64,000 bases of DNA from Paramecium tetraurelia (taxonomy: Eukaryota; Ciliophora; Oligohymenophorea; Peniculida; Parameciidae). Location: contig NW_001799022.1 of the NCBI RefSeq assembly GCF_000165425.1, forward strand, positions 124,001 to 188,000, written 5' to 3'. Shown piece by piece: positions 11,571 to 23,611 of this stretch (the stretch's first letter is position 1; every line of letters begins with the position of its first letter). Position numbers and translations under genes: made by a program. The notes below the pieces were generated by a model. That model was not told the origin of the DNA, made no database searches, and saw only the letters and a list, made by a program, of their open reading frames with translations.

Positions 11571-12610
11571 AATGACCATTATTCATGGAACTAGAATTAT
11601 AAATTACTAAAAATTAAATGAAAATAAATTATTTATTCACTTTTTATTTACTACTTTTATCATTAAAATCTACAATTAGGGCAATAGTTAACATAAGTGA
11701 GCCTATATGTTTTCAAAGGAGAATGAGAATTAGAATGTGGTTGACTTCTTTTTTTTTCAGGAATTTTGCAAACCCAAAAAAAGTCACATTCTTTATTAGC
11801 ACATTATTTTATATTTGGTAAATGAAATTTCATGAAATATAGTTAGTTATCCATCAATTTGTTAATATATACTTCCAAATCAAGTGCTCTTTGTTTCAGT
11901 ATTTACCCATTTTTAATTTAGCTTTTACATAAACAAGTAAATTAAATGCATTATTATTGTAGTTAATGCTTCATAATTGTTGCCAAACAACTTGAATGGA
12001 AACTGTGATGAAATTTATTATGACAAAATAGTTCAACTTTCTTTTCGAATATATATTTATCACAACTCAAACATATATTTTATTGATCTGCAATAATCAA
12101 ACTGCTATACTACTTAGATACAGTTTATTCCGTTGATAGTTGCTATTAAGTCGATTAGGATTTAATAGAACTATTGATAATTTGATCTAATCTCTTTTGT
12201 TATTGATGACGGATTTGCTTTAATTGGAAATTTATATCAAAGAGCTTTAATCTTTATACTCTTTATGGTAAAACCTCCCGAGTAGAATAGATATCCTTTA
12301 ATTAGAGCAATTGCTAAAATTTCTATTGAAATTCATCACTCATGCAATTCATTATTTTAAATAATTGCTAATAATATTTTATTCTTTGGAATTCATAAGA
12401 TTTTCCAATAAATTTAAGTTTACACATAAGTTTTAGAAATCACAAGATTAAATTCATTGATGAACCCAATGTCTTGATTTTGCTATATTACGAAATTATA
12501 GAGAAATAAAATAAGTAGTTTAAATATTTCGAAGCGACCAAAAACAGCATAAGACCTGCAAAAATCAATAATCAAGTTAAGCAAACCCAATTTCTAAAAA
12601 TTTGAATAGT
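11571..12610 (+). pseudogene. Decayed ankyrin-repeat coding sequence
   Basis: Fragments of ankyrin repeats continue past the TGA of the preceding gene but in changing frames. Around 11985-12160 one frame reads NNLNGNCDEIYY and later IPLIVAIKSIRI, near the consensus for the start of a repeat. Around 12255-12300 another frame reads NLYTLYGKTS, again a repeat start. TGA codons and frame changes not explainable by short GT-AG introns separate the pieces. A last open stretch (about 12345-12607) has ordinary composition. I read this as the lost 3' half of the upstream gene or of a former tandem copy. Confidence 0.5.
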
Positions 12611-13321
12611 AAAACTAATTTTTATCTGATGATTAATGTTTCTTTTGTTAATCACTATTTATATATATTTATTGGTTTGTAATCTATTTTTAATATTTTT
12701 AAGTATTAATTTATCTTACAAAATTTCGTTCAAAATTTCTATTAGAGCATTTATTTAAGTTATTAAAAAGCATCTTAGCTAAACATAAAAAACATAAAGG
12801 GACTTGACTCCAAAAGAAAATATTACAATTAAGTAATATTTTCTTATTAGTTATTAAATCCAGTTTAAAATTCTTACTAATAGAATTCAATATGTAGGAA
12901 TTAGTGAAAAATTGGCATTTTTATTGAAAATATTGTTGCTATTCCATAGATTCTACAAGTATAAGCAAATCTATTGTAAATAAAGCTCTTAAAAATATAA
13001 AATTCTAATTAAAAATTTGACTACCTCTTTTAAGGAGATTTAAAGTTTACATGTTATAAATTAGCTATAACCAGAATTAATATATTCTTGGATGTTCATC
13101 TGTGTATAAAATCAAGTTGTTGTTTATTTACTTTTTTTTAAGGAGTAATTGATTATTAAATTCACTTATTGTTAATTATTATGCGATAAGTTAGGAATAT
13201 TAATTTTAAAGTAATTGATATAATTAATGTATTTAAGTGTAGTATTTAATGCTTTCATTTATTTTTGAATAATATAGTTGATTATTTGAATCATTCTAAT
13301 TTGTAAAAATTATTTCTTTGA
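12611..13321. other. AT-rich intergenic stretch containing a 13-bp hairpin
   Basis: No coding frame with protein-like composition. It contains a perfect inverted repeat (12814-12826 and 12833-12845) with a 6-base loop. Otherwise nothing recognised. Confidence 0.5.
12814..12845. repeat. Perfect 13-bp inverted repeat with 6-nt loop
   Basis: Arms AAGAAAATATTAC and GTAATATTTTCTT flank the loop AATTAA. It lies in noncoding sequence, far from the kinase start (about 480 bp). Confidence 0.8.
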
Positions 13322-15437
13322 ATGAAAAAAACAATTAAAAATGAAGAACCTTTAAGAGAAAAATTATCCTAAACAATGTTTAAAGGAAGCAGTGATAACA
13401 ATCAACCTATCTTAATAAAAGGATTGGGTTAAGAATTCTCAACAAACATTCTTGAAAACATTTAAAGAACTCATTCTTTCTCCAAACCATTTCAACAAGC
13501 ACCAAAAGAGGATAGTTAAAATTAGCCAAAGACACCAACAATGAAAAATGACATAGGAATGATTTAATCAATACATATTAAGAAACCACCAAAGTCTGTC
13601 TTGAAAATTTCAAGGTTTGTTGGAGATGCGAAATGGCCATTTTTTAGAGTTAAGAAAGATGAAACTGTAAAGCAATTTTGGAATAGAAGGACTTAACAAG
13701 ATCATCATAGAAATTGGAATAGTGAAGGGTATTTGTTTGAAGGCATAATGCTTAGGATTGGGAGAAAGAAAAAAAGCGTAAAAGGATATTATTTTAAACT
13801 GACTTATTCTGGGATGCTGATGTATTTCAAAAAAGTACATTTAAATTAATGTATAATAGGAGTCAGACAAAGAGCCGAAAGGTTTCGTGTAATTGAGTAT
13901 GGAAAGCAGAGTTATAATCTCGTATCAAAAAACTAAGAAAGGATTGAATGTGCCAGTCTTATACATAGAGAGAGTAGAGGGAATTGGAATAACCATATTT
14001 GATCATTAAATCGAATAGACTCTAAAATTGTGTGAAGCACTCTAAGAATTTTGTTTGATGAGAGGATATGATAGTGTGTACACCTAAATAGATACACTGG
14101 GAAATGGGGCATTTGCTACTGTGTTCAAGGTATAACGAAAGAGAGACGAATAGCAGTTTGCTGCCAAAGTCATTTATAGAAATATGTTCGATGAAAATAA
14201 ACACAAAGATAAATTTATAGTATAAAATTATTAAACATATTAGTGCAGTAAATGGTATACAACGAAGTTATAGCTTTGAAAACATTAAGTCATCCAGGAA
14301 TCGAGTAGATCTACGAAGTTTATTAGGAAAAAGATAAATTAGTTATCATCATTGAATATTGTTAAGGAGGAACTCTTTATCAATTTTATAAATCCAAAGG
14401 GAAATTATCAGAAAAACAAATTGCTTAGTTGATTAAAGGGATTTTGGATGCTCTTTTTGAAATGCATTCGAATGGATTTGTCCATCGAGATCTGAAGTTG
14501 GAGAATATCATGTTGGAATCCAAGGAGCATATGCAAATTAAATTGGTTGATTTTGGGTTTGCTGAAGAAATTAATGAAAAAGAGTTGATAAGCAAAGCAG
14601 GCACACCTGGGTTCTTAGCACCAGAAATCTTCCGTGGGTATCCTTATACATAGAAAGGAGATGTGTTTAGTGCAGGTTGTGTTTTATACATAGTAATTAT
14701 CCATCATTATAATAGTTGACAGCAGGATATGCTCCTTTCAGAGGTAAACCAAGTTAAATTCAATTGTTGAATTCCAAGGGATAAGTTAATTATGAGAAAT
14801 CTCCTTGGCCTGATGTTAGCGTTGAGTTAAAGAGTCTTGTTAAGAAGATGTTAGAACCAAAATAAGAGGATAGATTCACTACTTTAGAGGCATTGGAATC
14901 CTCGTTTATTTCTCATTATACAAAAATAACCTCGGAAACCAATTATAAATCATTCTAGATGGTTTCGGGGTTGGACTTTCACAACAAATAATCTGTCAAG
15001 AGTATCAAGAATTCTGAATCTAATGGTTCTAAATAAAGTAAAGAATTTCAGTTAGATTTCTCCATACATACCAATGACATTAAGTCACTTTATTAAAAAA
15101 ACTCTATTAAGACTCTTTAATCCTAAAGGTCAGGCAGAGGAACTATAAAACAAAGTATGATCCTTAAACAATCCATATCTGTTCCAAAGGATGCCATTAT
15201 TGAGCAATATCAATAAAAGAGGAAGCAAAGCCATCCAGATAGAGCAAGTTGCAAAGATTCCGATAATGATATTGATTCTTTTGGAGAACTGCTTAAATGT
15301 AATATCAATTAGATTCTATTCTAGTACAATCGATGAAATTCACCACATTCGAGGATTTTGATGCTCTAAATTTTTCATAAATCAACTTCTTAACAGAAAC
15401 AGGCTAGGTATTCAATAAGATTAAAAGACCATGGTGA
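13322..15437 (+). CDS. PH-domain serine/threonine kinase, CAMK-like (670 aa)
   Basis: Five exons (introns 13835-13859, 14220-14248, 14693-14715, 15299-15324) give 671 codons. After a 120-residue Ser/Lys-rich head comes a pleckstrin-homology domain (starting SEGYLFEGIMLRIGRKKKS, closing at the helix LKLCEALQEFCLMRGYD), then a complete kinase domain: glycine loop LGNGAFATVFK, ATP lysine in FAAKVIY, catalytic loop VHRDLKLENIML, DFG in LVDFGFAEE, and APE in GFLAPEIF. The activation and catalytic loops look like CAMK-type kinases. PH domains bind phosphoinositides, so recruitment to a membrane is likely. The C-terminal 150 residues are Ser/Lys-rich. Skipping the last intron would end the protein early at 15336; the spliced version is preferred because the exon reads as protein. 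Confidence 0.85.
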
Positions 15438-15497
15438 TTACTTTATTAACACTTAAAATATTCACAAATCTATTTTTAAAATTAATTAAATTTACGA

Positions 15498-15968
15498 ATG
15501 TCAAAGAGAGGAAGAGGAGGACAAGTCGGTATTAAATTGAGAATCACACTCGCTTGCAACGTTGGTGCAGTACTCAACTGTGCTGATAACTCAGGAGCCA
15601 AGAATATCTATGTCATTTCAACTTTTGGAATTAAGGGACATTTGAGCAGATTACCCTCTGCCTCCATTGGTGATATGGTCTTATGCTCAGTCAAATAGGG
15701 TAAGCCAGCACTCAGAAAGAAGGGTAATATAAATTCACTATCATAGTCATGTAAGCAGTCGTCGTCAGATAAAGAAAGCCATACAGACGCCGAGAAGGAT
15801 ATTACATTTATTTCGAAGGTTTGAATTTTGTTCTATATCATAGACAACGCTGGTGTCATCATCAATCCAAAGGGTGAAATGAAAGGATCTGCCATTACAG
15901 GTCCAGTTGGAAAAGAAGCTGCCGATTTATGGCCAAAGATTGCATCAGCCGCTGGTTCAGTTCTTTGA
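15498..15968 (+). CDS. RPL23: 60S ribosomal protein uL14 (L23)
   Basis: Three exons (introns 15724-15746 and 15819-15843) give 140 residues, the standard length for eukaryotic L23. Recognisable blocks include [53 protein letters not shown] and [20 protein letters not shown], and the end matches the family. It is a universally conserved large-subunit protein contacting the sarcin-ricin region and the subunit interface. Codon use is visibly richer in C and G than in neighbours, as expected for a highly expressed gene. Two TAA/TAG codons fall at Gln positions, confirming the ciliate code. Confidence 0.98.
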
Positions 15969-16466
15969 TAAACTTGCAATATATTCAAGTATATTAATAA
16001 ACAAACATTTTCTCATTTGTTAATCATCCCTTCATCTTTTATTTACTTTTGAATTTATGGATATAATAATGACCAAAACTTTCTAAATCAATAAAATTTA
16101 ATTATTTTACATGCAATCTGCAATATTATTTGATAAATAATGAGAATAAAGTCAATTTAAAAAATTAATAAAATGATATTGAACAATGCTCATTCATATT
16201 AAAACATTATTTTACATCTTCTCTAAGAAAATGAATCAATTAATTCCTAATTGCTATTTAATATTTTATTTAATTATAAAATTTCATGTTTTACTAATTA
16301 TGATTCTAATCTTCAAGATTGCATTAAAATTGTCATAGTTTAGTGTCTTTTGTTAAGAGAATTTAACTTATTATTAAATAGCTTTTGATTTGATATACTA
16401 AAAATTAGTCAGAAATTATAGCAATAAGTATAAAAGTGTGATATAATTATAAACAAACATAATTAG
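15969..16466. other. AT-rich intergenic stretch between convergent genes
   Basis: About 500 bases between the uL14 stop and the stop of the minus-strand gene. No coding signal or RNA gene seen. Confidence 0.5.
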
Positions 16467-17042
16467 TCAAATTTTCTCCTATGATCTAGAGGAGAATATT
16501 CTATTTAAGACTCCAACTTACGCTTTTCTTTATAAAAATGTTCTTCCTTATGATTTTGAAGGCCTTAAACTTTGTGAAGAGCTTCTATTTTATTACTTTT
16601 CTTATGACTTTCTTTCAAAATTAAAAGGATTGAGCAAAACTCTTATGTTTCTTCTATATTTTTCAGGGGTAGATTATTTACTTTATTCGTTAACTGCGAG
16701 ATGAGTAGATTAATATTTTGGCAATAATAATCTTTCTTATACTTCTAGAAGGGATTTTAAAGGAGTCTAACTTCTCTTTGATTGTTATGAAGACTTTAAA
16801 ATGTGGAGATTGTTAAAATTTTGATTAATTTGCAAAATATTCGTTTGGCTATTATATATTTGGAGCTGTTGTTATACTATTTGATCAAAGTCAATTATCT
16901 CTTTCTAACTTAGTTTTTTACTAAATGTAGGAACAGAAAATTCTTTAACAGTTTACTCATCAACGATTGGTTACAATTTTCTTAAGGTTTACTATTTGAG
17001 AATGGTTTTTCTGGGGTTAAAAAACTAGGCTGTTTTTTCCAT
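16467..17042 (-). CDS. Hypothetical Ser/Gln/Arg-rich protein (191 aa)
   Basis: Single exon, ATG to TGA, 192 codons. The product is basic and low-complexity, with many Gln (mostly TAA/TAG), Ser and Arg, e.g. SSSQSLRPSKSQGRTF and SSRSQEKI at the C-terminus. No membrane span or known domain. The frame was chosen over a competing open minus-strand frame because its residue composition is more protein-like and it has a clean ATG. Such basic, disordered proteins in ciliates are often cytoskeletal or nucleic-acid associated, which here is speculation. Confidence 0.55.
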
Positions 17043-17467
17043 TTTCAATTATGGTAAAGAATCATTCAGAATCATTTTTAGAGAATCTATTAACTATTTA
17101 ATTATTATCAAAATAATGCTAAAAATAACAAAACTAGTCTTACTTATTGATTATAATGTGATTTAATTTTCAGATTGGAGAATATTCTTATGGAAAAGCA
17201 TTAAAATCTTTAACAGGATTGCTTGTCTTCTCAAAATTATAAACTACATAATTATAATAAGATATTTAACAAAAATAAAAAAGAAGGTTCAATTAAGTGA
17301 ACTATGTTTTATAATGAGAATTTTGATAAAATAATTAAAATTTATGTTAAGAAAATTTTTTAATAGGTTTTCTGTCTACTCTAATTAACATTAAAGAGCG
17401 AAAATAGAAGTTGGAAATAGATCAATTATGCAAGATTAAGATTTGGAGCGATATCCTAAATCTATTT
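17043..17467. other. Intergenic stretch between divergent genes
   Basis: Separates the 5' ends of the hypothetical minus-strand gene and the UQCC1-like gene; no further gene is supported. The UQCC1-like frame is open upstream to 17320 but without an earlier ATG. Confidence 0.5.
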
Positions 17468-19091
17468 ATGTACTTTGTTTATTAATTGAGGGCTTTCTTA
17501 CAAAAAAGATGGACTTAGAAGCACGAAATTCCTGGAAGAATGTACGTCATTTAATAAATTGAAGACATCAAAGATTAATTGTAGACGCAGCAATTATAGC
17601 CATTAAAAATTTTATTAAGTGAAAACAGATTAAAAGCCATGTATGATAATGATTAGTTGGATTCCTAATACATTATTTCTATAATTAGTGAAGAGCACTT
17701 CAAGCCAATGATGGATGAATACACAAATAAAGTATTAATTAATGGAGCTATGCCTCCACTAATTAAATTTGACTAATATAATTAAATTAGAAATTAAATA
17801 ATAGAACTCTATAAAGTGTTTTTTTTTGGAGATCCTTTAAGTTAATTAGAAAGAGAGATTGAATTCAGATATCTAGCACTTAAATAAAGTAAATTCTTTA
17901 AGTACCAGATGTAATAAAGATCAAAAGACAAATGTTTATGGACTCATAGTTAATAAAGAAGAGTTGAATTGATGAAAAATTGGATGGCAAGAGATATTAA
18001 TTTGTTTGATGATTTGAGACCCATCTATGAGCCATTGTTATTAAATCAAAAGATAAAAATATATTAGCAATTATTGAAAATTGATGATGCATCTATCAAA
18101 GAAAAATTGCAATTTCATTTAATTGAAAAGCATACATTATAAAAATCAAAAAGAAGACTAGTAACAATAGCCCAAACACTATTTACTAGAACTATGCTAT
18201 ACACTAATTGCATAGAATTCCTAAGAGTCTTAGATGTCCCTCCTGATTTCCATATTGAATTATCTATAATTAATATTCATATTTGGTTGATTTGCAATAG
18301 ACTGTAATAGATTAACACAAGAGAATCAAATAATTTAGCCACTTTACTATTTAAAGCCTGTGATAGGCATATAGCTAATGAAGTAGATAAAATTCATCTT
18401 AGAAAAAAACACGATTTAGTTAGGGATATTGAAGCCTATATGTAGACAGGTCGAAAGTATTTGGAGTACCATTTTAATCGCAATGTTAAAACTGTTAAGA
18501 ATAATTACTTTAAATTGGATGCATTGATATGGAGTATTATATTCTTTGAAAAGATCCCTAGATATAGTGATAAAGTATTCTTAGTAGCTGAATACATCAA
18601 ATCAAATTATGATTTCTTAAACACTTTACCATATGAATCATTTGAGGATTGTATTGTAGAATTTGATACTTTCAAAATGAGAATAGACTACAAGACTTAG
18701 TTGCTCTAAGTAAACCCTCCTCTCTCAGAGGTAGAATTTGAATAAGAATTCTTATCAGACAATAAAGTTAAGAAATATTATTACTCATTCGAAGATTAGG
18801 AAAATAAAGTTATAGAGCTTCCAAAATTTGAGGTAAACATACTATTTATTTAAAAAGTCTGAAATCAAATCTCTGTTAGAAAGAAGATTAGATGTCTTGG
18901 GAGAAAATATTAGATATATCATAAAGAAATACTAAAATTTAGAGACATTTGATCACTTTTCAACTCATGAAGAATAGATAAAATAAGAATAAAAGAAGCA
19001 AAAATACATTTGGAATACATAAGTAGAAAGAGATCCAGAGGACTTGAGAAAACTAATAAAGCAAAGAAGAATTTAATAAAACAATATGTGA
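17468..19091 (+). CDS. UQCC1/CBP3-type cytochrome bc1 assembly chaperone (532 aa)
   Basis: Two exons (intron 18833-18857) give 533 codons. The start is an ATG followed by residues without acids (MYFVYQLRAFLQKRW), fitting a mitochondrial presequence. The region around residues 230-420 matches the ubiquinol-cytochrome c chaperone domain: TMLYTNCIEFLRVLDVPPDF, INIHIWLICNRLQQINTRES, and FFEKIPRYSDKVFLVAEYI. Family members bind newly made cytochrome b at the mitochondrial ribosome and promote complex III assembly. The protein is longer than the usual 300 residues because of an N-terminal extension, and it ends in a charged, helical tail. Confidence 0.8.
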
Positions 19092-19461
19092 TATATAATA
19101 TTTCATAGATTTTATAAAGGAGTTTTAATTATCTTTGTTCAAAAAGAACAAGCTTCACTAAAATTAATAGATTTAACATTAAATTTCTCAGTTAAATTAT
19201 TCCTCTGTTTATTTATAAATACTATATTATATCGTAAACTCATTAAAGCCGTTCTTTTCTTGTTTAGGGATGTTCTAGATATTTAACAATTAAATATTTT
19301 TTTTATCTTAGAAGATTCAAATGTCAAACGGATTGATTTATTAAAGAGAATTTCAATTCAAAATTTATAGATAAACTTACTTATAAGTTTATAATAATAA
19401 TATTATTAAAGAATCCTTTTTAATAAAGATTTTAGGTATTTGATTGTTATAAATAAAATAA
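19092..19461. other. AT-rich intergenic stretch between convergent genes
   Basis: Between the UQCC1-like stop and the hydroxylase stop; no gene or RNA recognised. Confidence 0.5.
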
Positions 19462-20830
19462 TCATTGATTATTTAAATGGGTTTTAACTCTTTTTGTAGC
19501 TTTCAACTCTTTTTCTATAAAATCATAATATAATCCAAATGGTTTTTAGAGGCTCTTACCAAAAATAATCAATTCTTGCATAGCTTCCTCAAAACTTTCA
19601 GTATACATATACACTGGTTAGACAGTCTGAATAGGATAAGGTCTGTCAGCATGAATAAATGGATCAAATTTTTCATAATTTGCTTTTGGGAAATTCTAGA
19701 ATAAATATTGGATATTTGATACATCACATTCTCCAATAGAGCTAGCAATTCCTGCTCCAAATCCTTTAATTTAACCATTCTCCTTACAAGCTCCAAATTC
19801 AAGTGTGAACCAATACAAAGTTCCCAGTCTTGATAGATCTTTTTATTCAGTTCCACATGATAAAATTCCTATTTCCTAAGATAAATCTGCAACCTCTTTG
19901 TCAGCAAATAACGGTACATGTCCCTAATGTTTATAATGAATATTATACCACAAGTTCATGAACTATATCAGGCTCAGGAGTGTATTCTGGGGTTGAATGA
20001 TGTCTAATGTATTGTGTACAACAGAACACTCTATGGCCGAGTGCATTGAGGAATTCTCTTTAACTTAAAATACCATGAGTGGCTTTGATTCTAAAACCTG
20101 TTTCAGCCTTTAGATAAGCATCTATGTCTCTAAGCTAGGGTATTTTATATTTGAATCCTAAAGCATTCTCTATTTTGACTAAGTTCCTGAGGTATCTTTA
20201 AGACATGACTTTTTCAACGCGTTCTCTTAAAATTGAATATATCTTTTTCCACGTTACTTCTTCTTATTCTGTATAATTAATATATGGAACTGGCTCTCCA
20301 ATAAGATGTTATTAAGAAAGTTTGGCTATTTCTTCTCTTCTTTTTCTGTACTCATGATCCTTAAATTGAGGATGGTCTTAATTGTTTTCTTCCTTGACTT
20401 CCATAATTAGGCCAACTTAAGGATAAATGATTGTAATACTTGTCTTCAGATCTTCATCATTTCTTGGATACCATGGAACAAGGGGGATTTGAGAATCATT
20501 GTCAATTAATACTTCATCATACCTTTGTTAGAGATCAAAGAGCAATTCATTAAATTTGTAATCATCTATCTTCTCAAATGTTAACTTCACTACAATATTC
20601 TGTCCCCTCTAATAGTTATTATAGATATACTTTGCTGTACGATTCAATTTCAGTGTTTCAATATCAGAGAGGTTGATTTTATGATTTGAGAATGATTTAA
20701 GAATATTTCTTAGACTTCCGTAGTAATCTCTAGTTATAATTTCAACATCTTGGAGATAATCTATGGCAAAGTTTCTTTTTGGGAATATTGTAGAGAAACA
20801 AGGAAATGAACGAAAGATTTTATTTAACAT
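19462..20830 (-). CDS. PAH: Aromatic amino acid hydroxylase, phenylalanine-4-hydroxylase type (447 aa)
   Basis: One 25-nt intron (19924-19948) gives 448 codons. An ACT-like regulatory domain at the N-terminus ([20 protein letters not shown]) precedes the catalytic domain. Seen there: [20 protein letters not shown], the iron ligands in HELVGHVP (two His) and the Glu in [11 protein letters not shown], and [12 protein letters not shown]. This is the tetrahydrobiopterin- and iron-dependent family that hydroxylates Phe, Tyr or Trp; the ACT domain and overall length fit Phe hydroxylase best. The first 25 residues ([20 protein letters not shown]) are basic and hydrophobic, as in a mitochondrial presequence, which is unusual for this cytosolic family. 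The intron sits inside the HExxGH motif. Confidence 0.92.
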
Positions 20831-21492
20831 TAATTAATGACGCATTTTTAACTAATTTTATTCCTTTAATACTATATTCAAATTACTTTTGCTAAAATTT
20901 ATATATATAATTTTATTATTGAGATTCGAGACAAATAAATGACACATTACTTTAATTGCAAATTATTCACATTATATTTTAATATAGCTTCCTTTGGATA
21001 ATAATCAAAATTTATTTAAAGTTCTATTCATAATACATAGAATAAATTAAATGGTATAAATTAAGAGAATAAAATTATAAATCTAATATTACGTTAATCC
21101 CTATAGTTTTTAAGGGTTGTGTTGTTGTTTCACTTTTAAATCTCTTATATGATTTGATTATAGATCCTAATTTAAGACTAAAAAAGAAATGATGAGGGGA
21201 TGAATCTAATATACAAAACTTAAACTAAATTGTATTTCTTATGTATATAATAAGGAATAATACTAATAAACCAAAATGAGGATGTGGATAGAATATAAAT
21301 AGAGAATAAAATATTTTTATGACTAATTGGATTGTGTAATATCTTTTATATTAAAATTAAGGGTTTGAATAGGAATTTAAATTTGTTTTCATCTGATTCT
21401 CAACTTAAATAATTTAGCATGAAACAAATTATTTTACATGATAAGATTGTTAAATATATTATATAATTACAATTTAATATATATAAATATAT
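20831..21492. other. AT-rich intergenic stretch between divergent genes
   Basis: About 660 bases without a credible coding frame; presumably holds the promoters of the hydroxylase and carboxypeptidase genes. Confidence 0.5.
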
Positions 21493-22511
21493 ATGTTTAT
21501 TTTATTATTATTAAACATAAGTTTTGCTCTGCCAGATTTTTATCATCAATTTGATTCTATCAATTTGAACTAATATTCTAATTGTGCAAAAATAGAAACA
21601 TTAATAGAAGATCCAAAAGTTGATGTAATCACAATAAATGAAAATGCTAAGTTTAAAGCATTCTTATTGTTTGGAGAACATGCAAGGGAATTAATAAGTC
21701 CTGAAACAGGTATTTAAATGTGTCATAAATTCAGGTCTACATTTATTGGATTCAATCTGCAATAATAAATATGATGTGAGCAAGTATTAAATCAAAATGG
21801 TTTTAAATCTTAATCCATTATCAAGGATGAGAGTAGAAAATGGAGAATATTGTTTAAGACTTAATGAAAACAATGTTGATTTAAACAGAAACTATGATGC
21901 TCATTTCAAGTAATACACTGATATGGAACAGCAAACAAATTCAGGACCAGAGCCGTTTTCAGAACCAGAAACTAGAGCTGTCAGAGATCTTTTGAAATCT
22001 TATAAACCTAACATGTTCTTGTCTATTCACTCTGGAAGTGCAGGGTTATTTACACCTCATGCATATTCAATGGAGGAGCGTATTTCATCAAAAGTAATTT
22101 GTAGCCTAAAATTACGAAGAATTAATGAAGGTCTTGAATGTAATCAGAGAAGACCATTGTCCAATGTGTGAGACAGGTTTATCCAGTAAAAATGTAGGAT
22201 ATTTGGCATTTGGTAGTGCAATGGATTATGCATATGATGAGATTGGAATAAAAAATTCATATTTGTTCGAAATATATCATAAAGATGTTAACATGATTAA
22301 TGATCTAAGAGTTGAATCTATTAAAAAGCAGAAGAGAAGTTTTCTTGAATTAAAAGATGACTCATCTAATTAAGAATGCTTTGATTATTTTAATCCTAAG
22401 GAAAAGGAATAATATGATTGGTATACTCAAAATTGGAGTGATGCTATTATCAAAACCTTAGGTTTAGTTGAGTAACAATCAAATGAGGATATTATATTAG
22501 CTCATAATTGA
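21493..22511 (+). CDS. Secreted or vacuolar zinc carboxypeptidase (M14), 322 aa
   Basis: Three exons (introns 21720-21744 and 22080-22104) give 323 codons. The start MFILLLLNISFALPDF is a signal peptide. Zinc ligands appear as GEHARELISPETG (HxxE) and the His of SIHSGSAG; the substrate Arg lies in NVDLNRNYDAHF; the catalytic Glu is in SYLFEIYHKD. A CxxC in EDHCPMCETG matches a feature of some M14 relatives. The family removes C-terminal residues from peptides, here probably in a food vacuole, lysosome or outside the cell. No clear activation propeptide is seen between signal and catalytic domain. Confidence 0.9.
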
Positions 22512-22721
22512 CAAATGCTATAAATAATTATAAAGCTTTAATATATTAGTATTCTTTCAATAATTTGAATCTTCTTAGTGTTTTATCATCTATTTTGATT
22601 GTTTAGTGGACATTTATTTATAAATTTAGATATATTTTCATTAAATTTAGAGATATAAAAGACAAATAAAAATAATTTAATTTACTTATTATTTATGAAT
22701 TCTTATTATAGCCTATAAATT

Positions 22722-23433
22722 TCAAATCTTCGAAATATATATGATCATTAATGTTATTTAAATTATTACGATTACAGTTGAGACTAAGATCCATTTTAGA
22801 TATGTTATTCTTGAATTTGGATATCCATAAAATTATTCCTTTAATGTTTAATTATAGATTGTATATTTAATTTTATTGTTTCCATTCGATCTATTTTTAA
22901 TCATTTCCTTAACCTTGGTAGAGAAGTGTAAGCCTTCGTTTTCCTTGAGCTCCATATTGAAGATAACATAATTCTTTTTCATCATTTCACAAAGGTCTTA
23001 ATTTTCAATCATATTTGCAAAGGGATCCATGACCTGTCCTAGTCATTGGTTTATAATTATTACCTATATTCTATTGAAATATTGCATAATTCTATGTTAG
23101 TTTAATCCAAGCCACTAAAAGCAAGATGTAAAATAATAGATTGATAAAAGGAAGTAGAATCAGAATTAATAAAAAGACAGCTATTCCCAAATAATTCCTT
23201 AAATAGTTATGAATGAATTAAACCACTTTACTTGATATCATGTAATTTAAAGTTATTCCATTAACTTTATTATCATCTAAGTTATATACTTTGATAAACT
23301 AGACTAATGATTTAAAGTTTACTTTATTATACAATGTAATCGGGTCTTGGTTACTTATTAGTATGTTGGAATCATCTCCTTATTCAGTTAACTCCGAATA
23401 AAATTATTCAGACCCCTCAATTTTTGTGCTCAT
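22722..23433 (-). CDS. Hypothetical membrane protein with two or three spans (228 aa)
   Basis: One 25-nt intron gives 229 codons. A hydrophilic N-terminal 80 residues is followed by a long hydrophobic hairpin (GIAVFLLILILLPFINLLFY and beyond), a hydrophilic loop of about 95 residues with conserved-looking acids, and a final span ending at the C-terminus (VSTVIVIIQITLMIIYISKI). No signal peptide. The design resembles small ER or Golgi proteins with both ends in the cytosol, but I do not recognise a family. Confidence 0.65.
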
Positions 23434-23611
23434 TAATATAATAATTTATTTCCATCCTAATATATATAATATGTAATAAATTGAGAAACATGTTCAATGT
23501 GTAATATGAAATATAGAATAAGTAATGTATCTAAAAGCATTTACAAAGTAAAGGATAATTAAATGCTATATAAGATAAATAGATAGTTATAATTTATGAA
23601 GATAATTTATA

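Noticed and set aside
11618-11821. Plus-strand ORF starting MKINYLFTFYLLL with an apparent signal peptide
   Set aside because: Lies in the decayed ankyrin region; AT-rich sequence produces Leu/Phe-rich starts easily and it lacks any domain.
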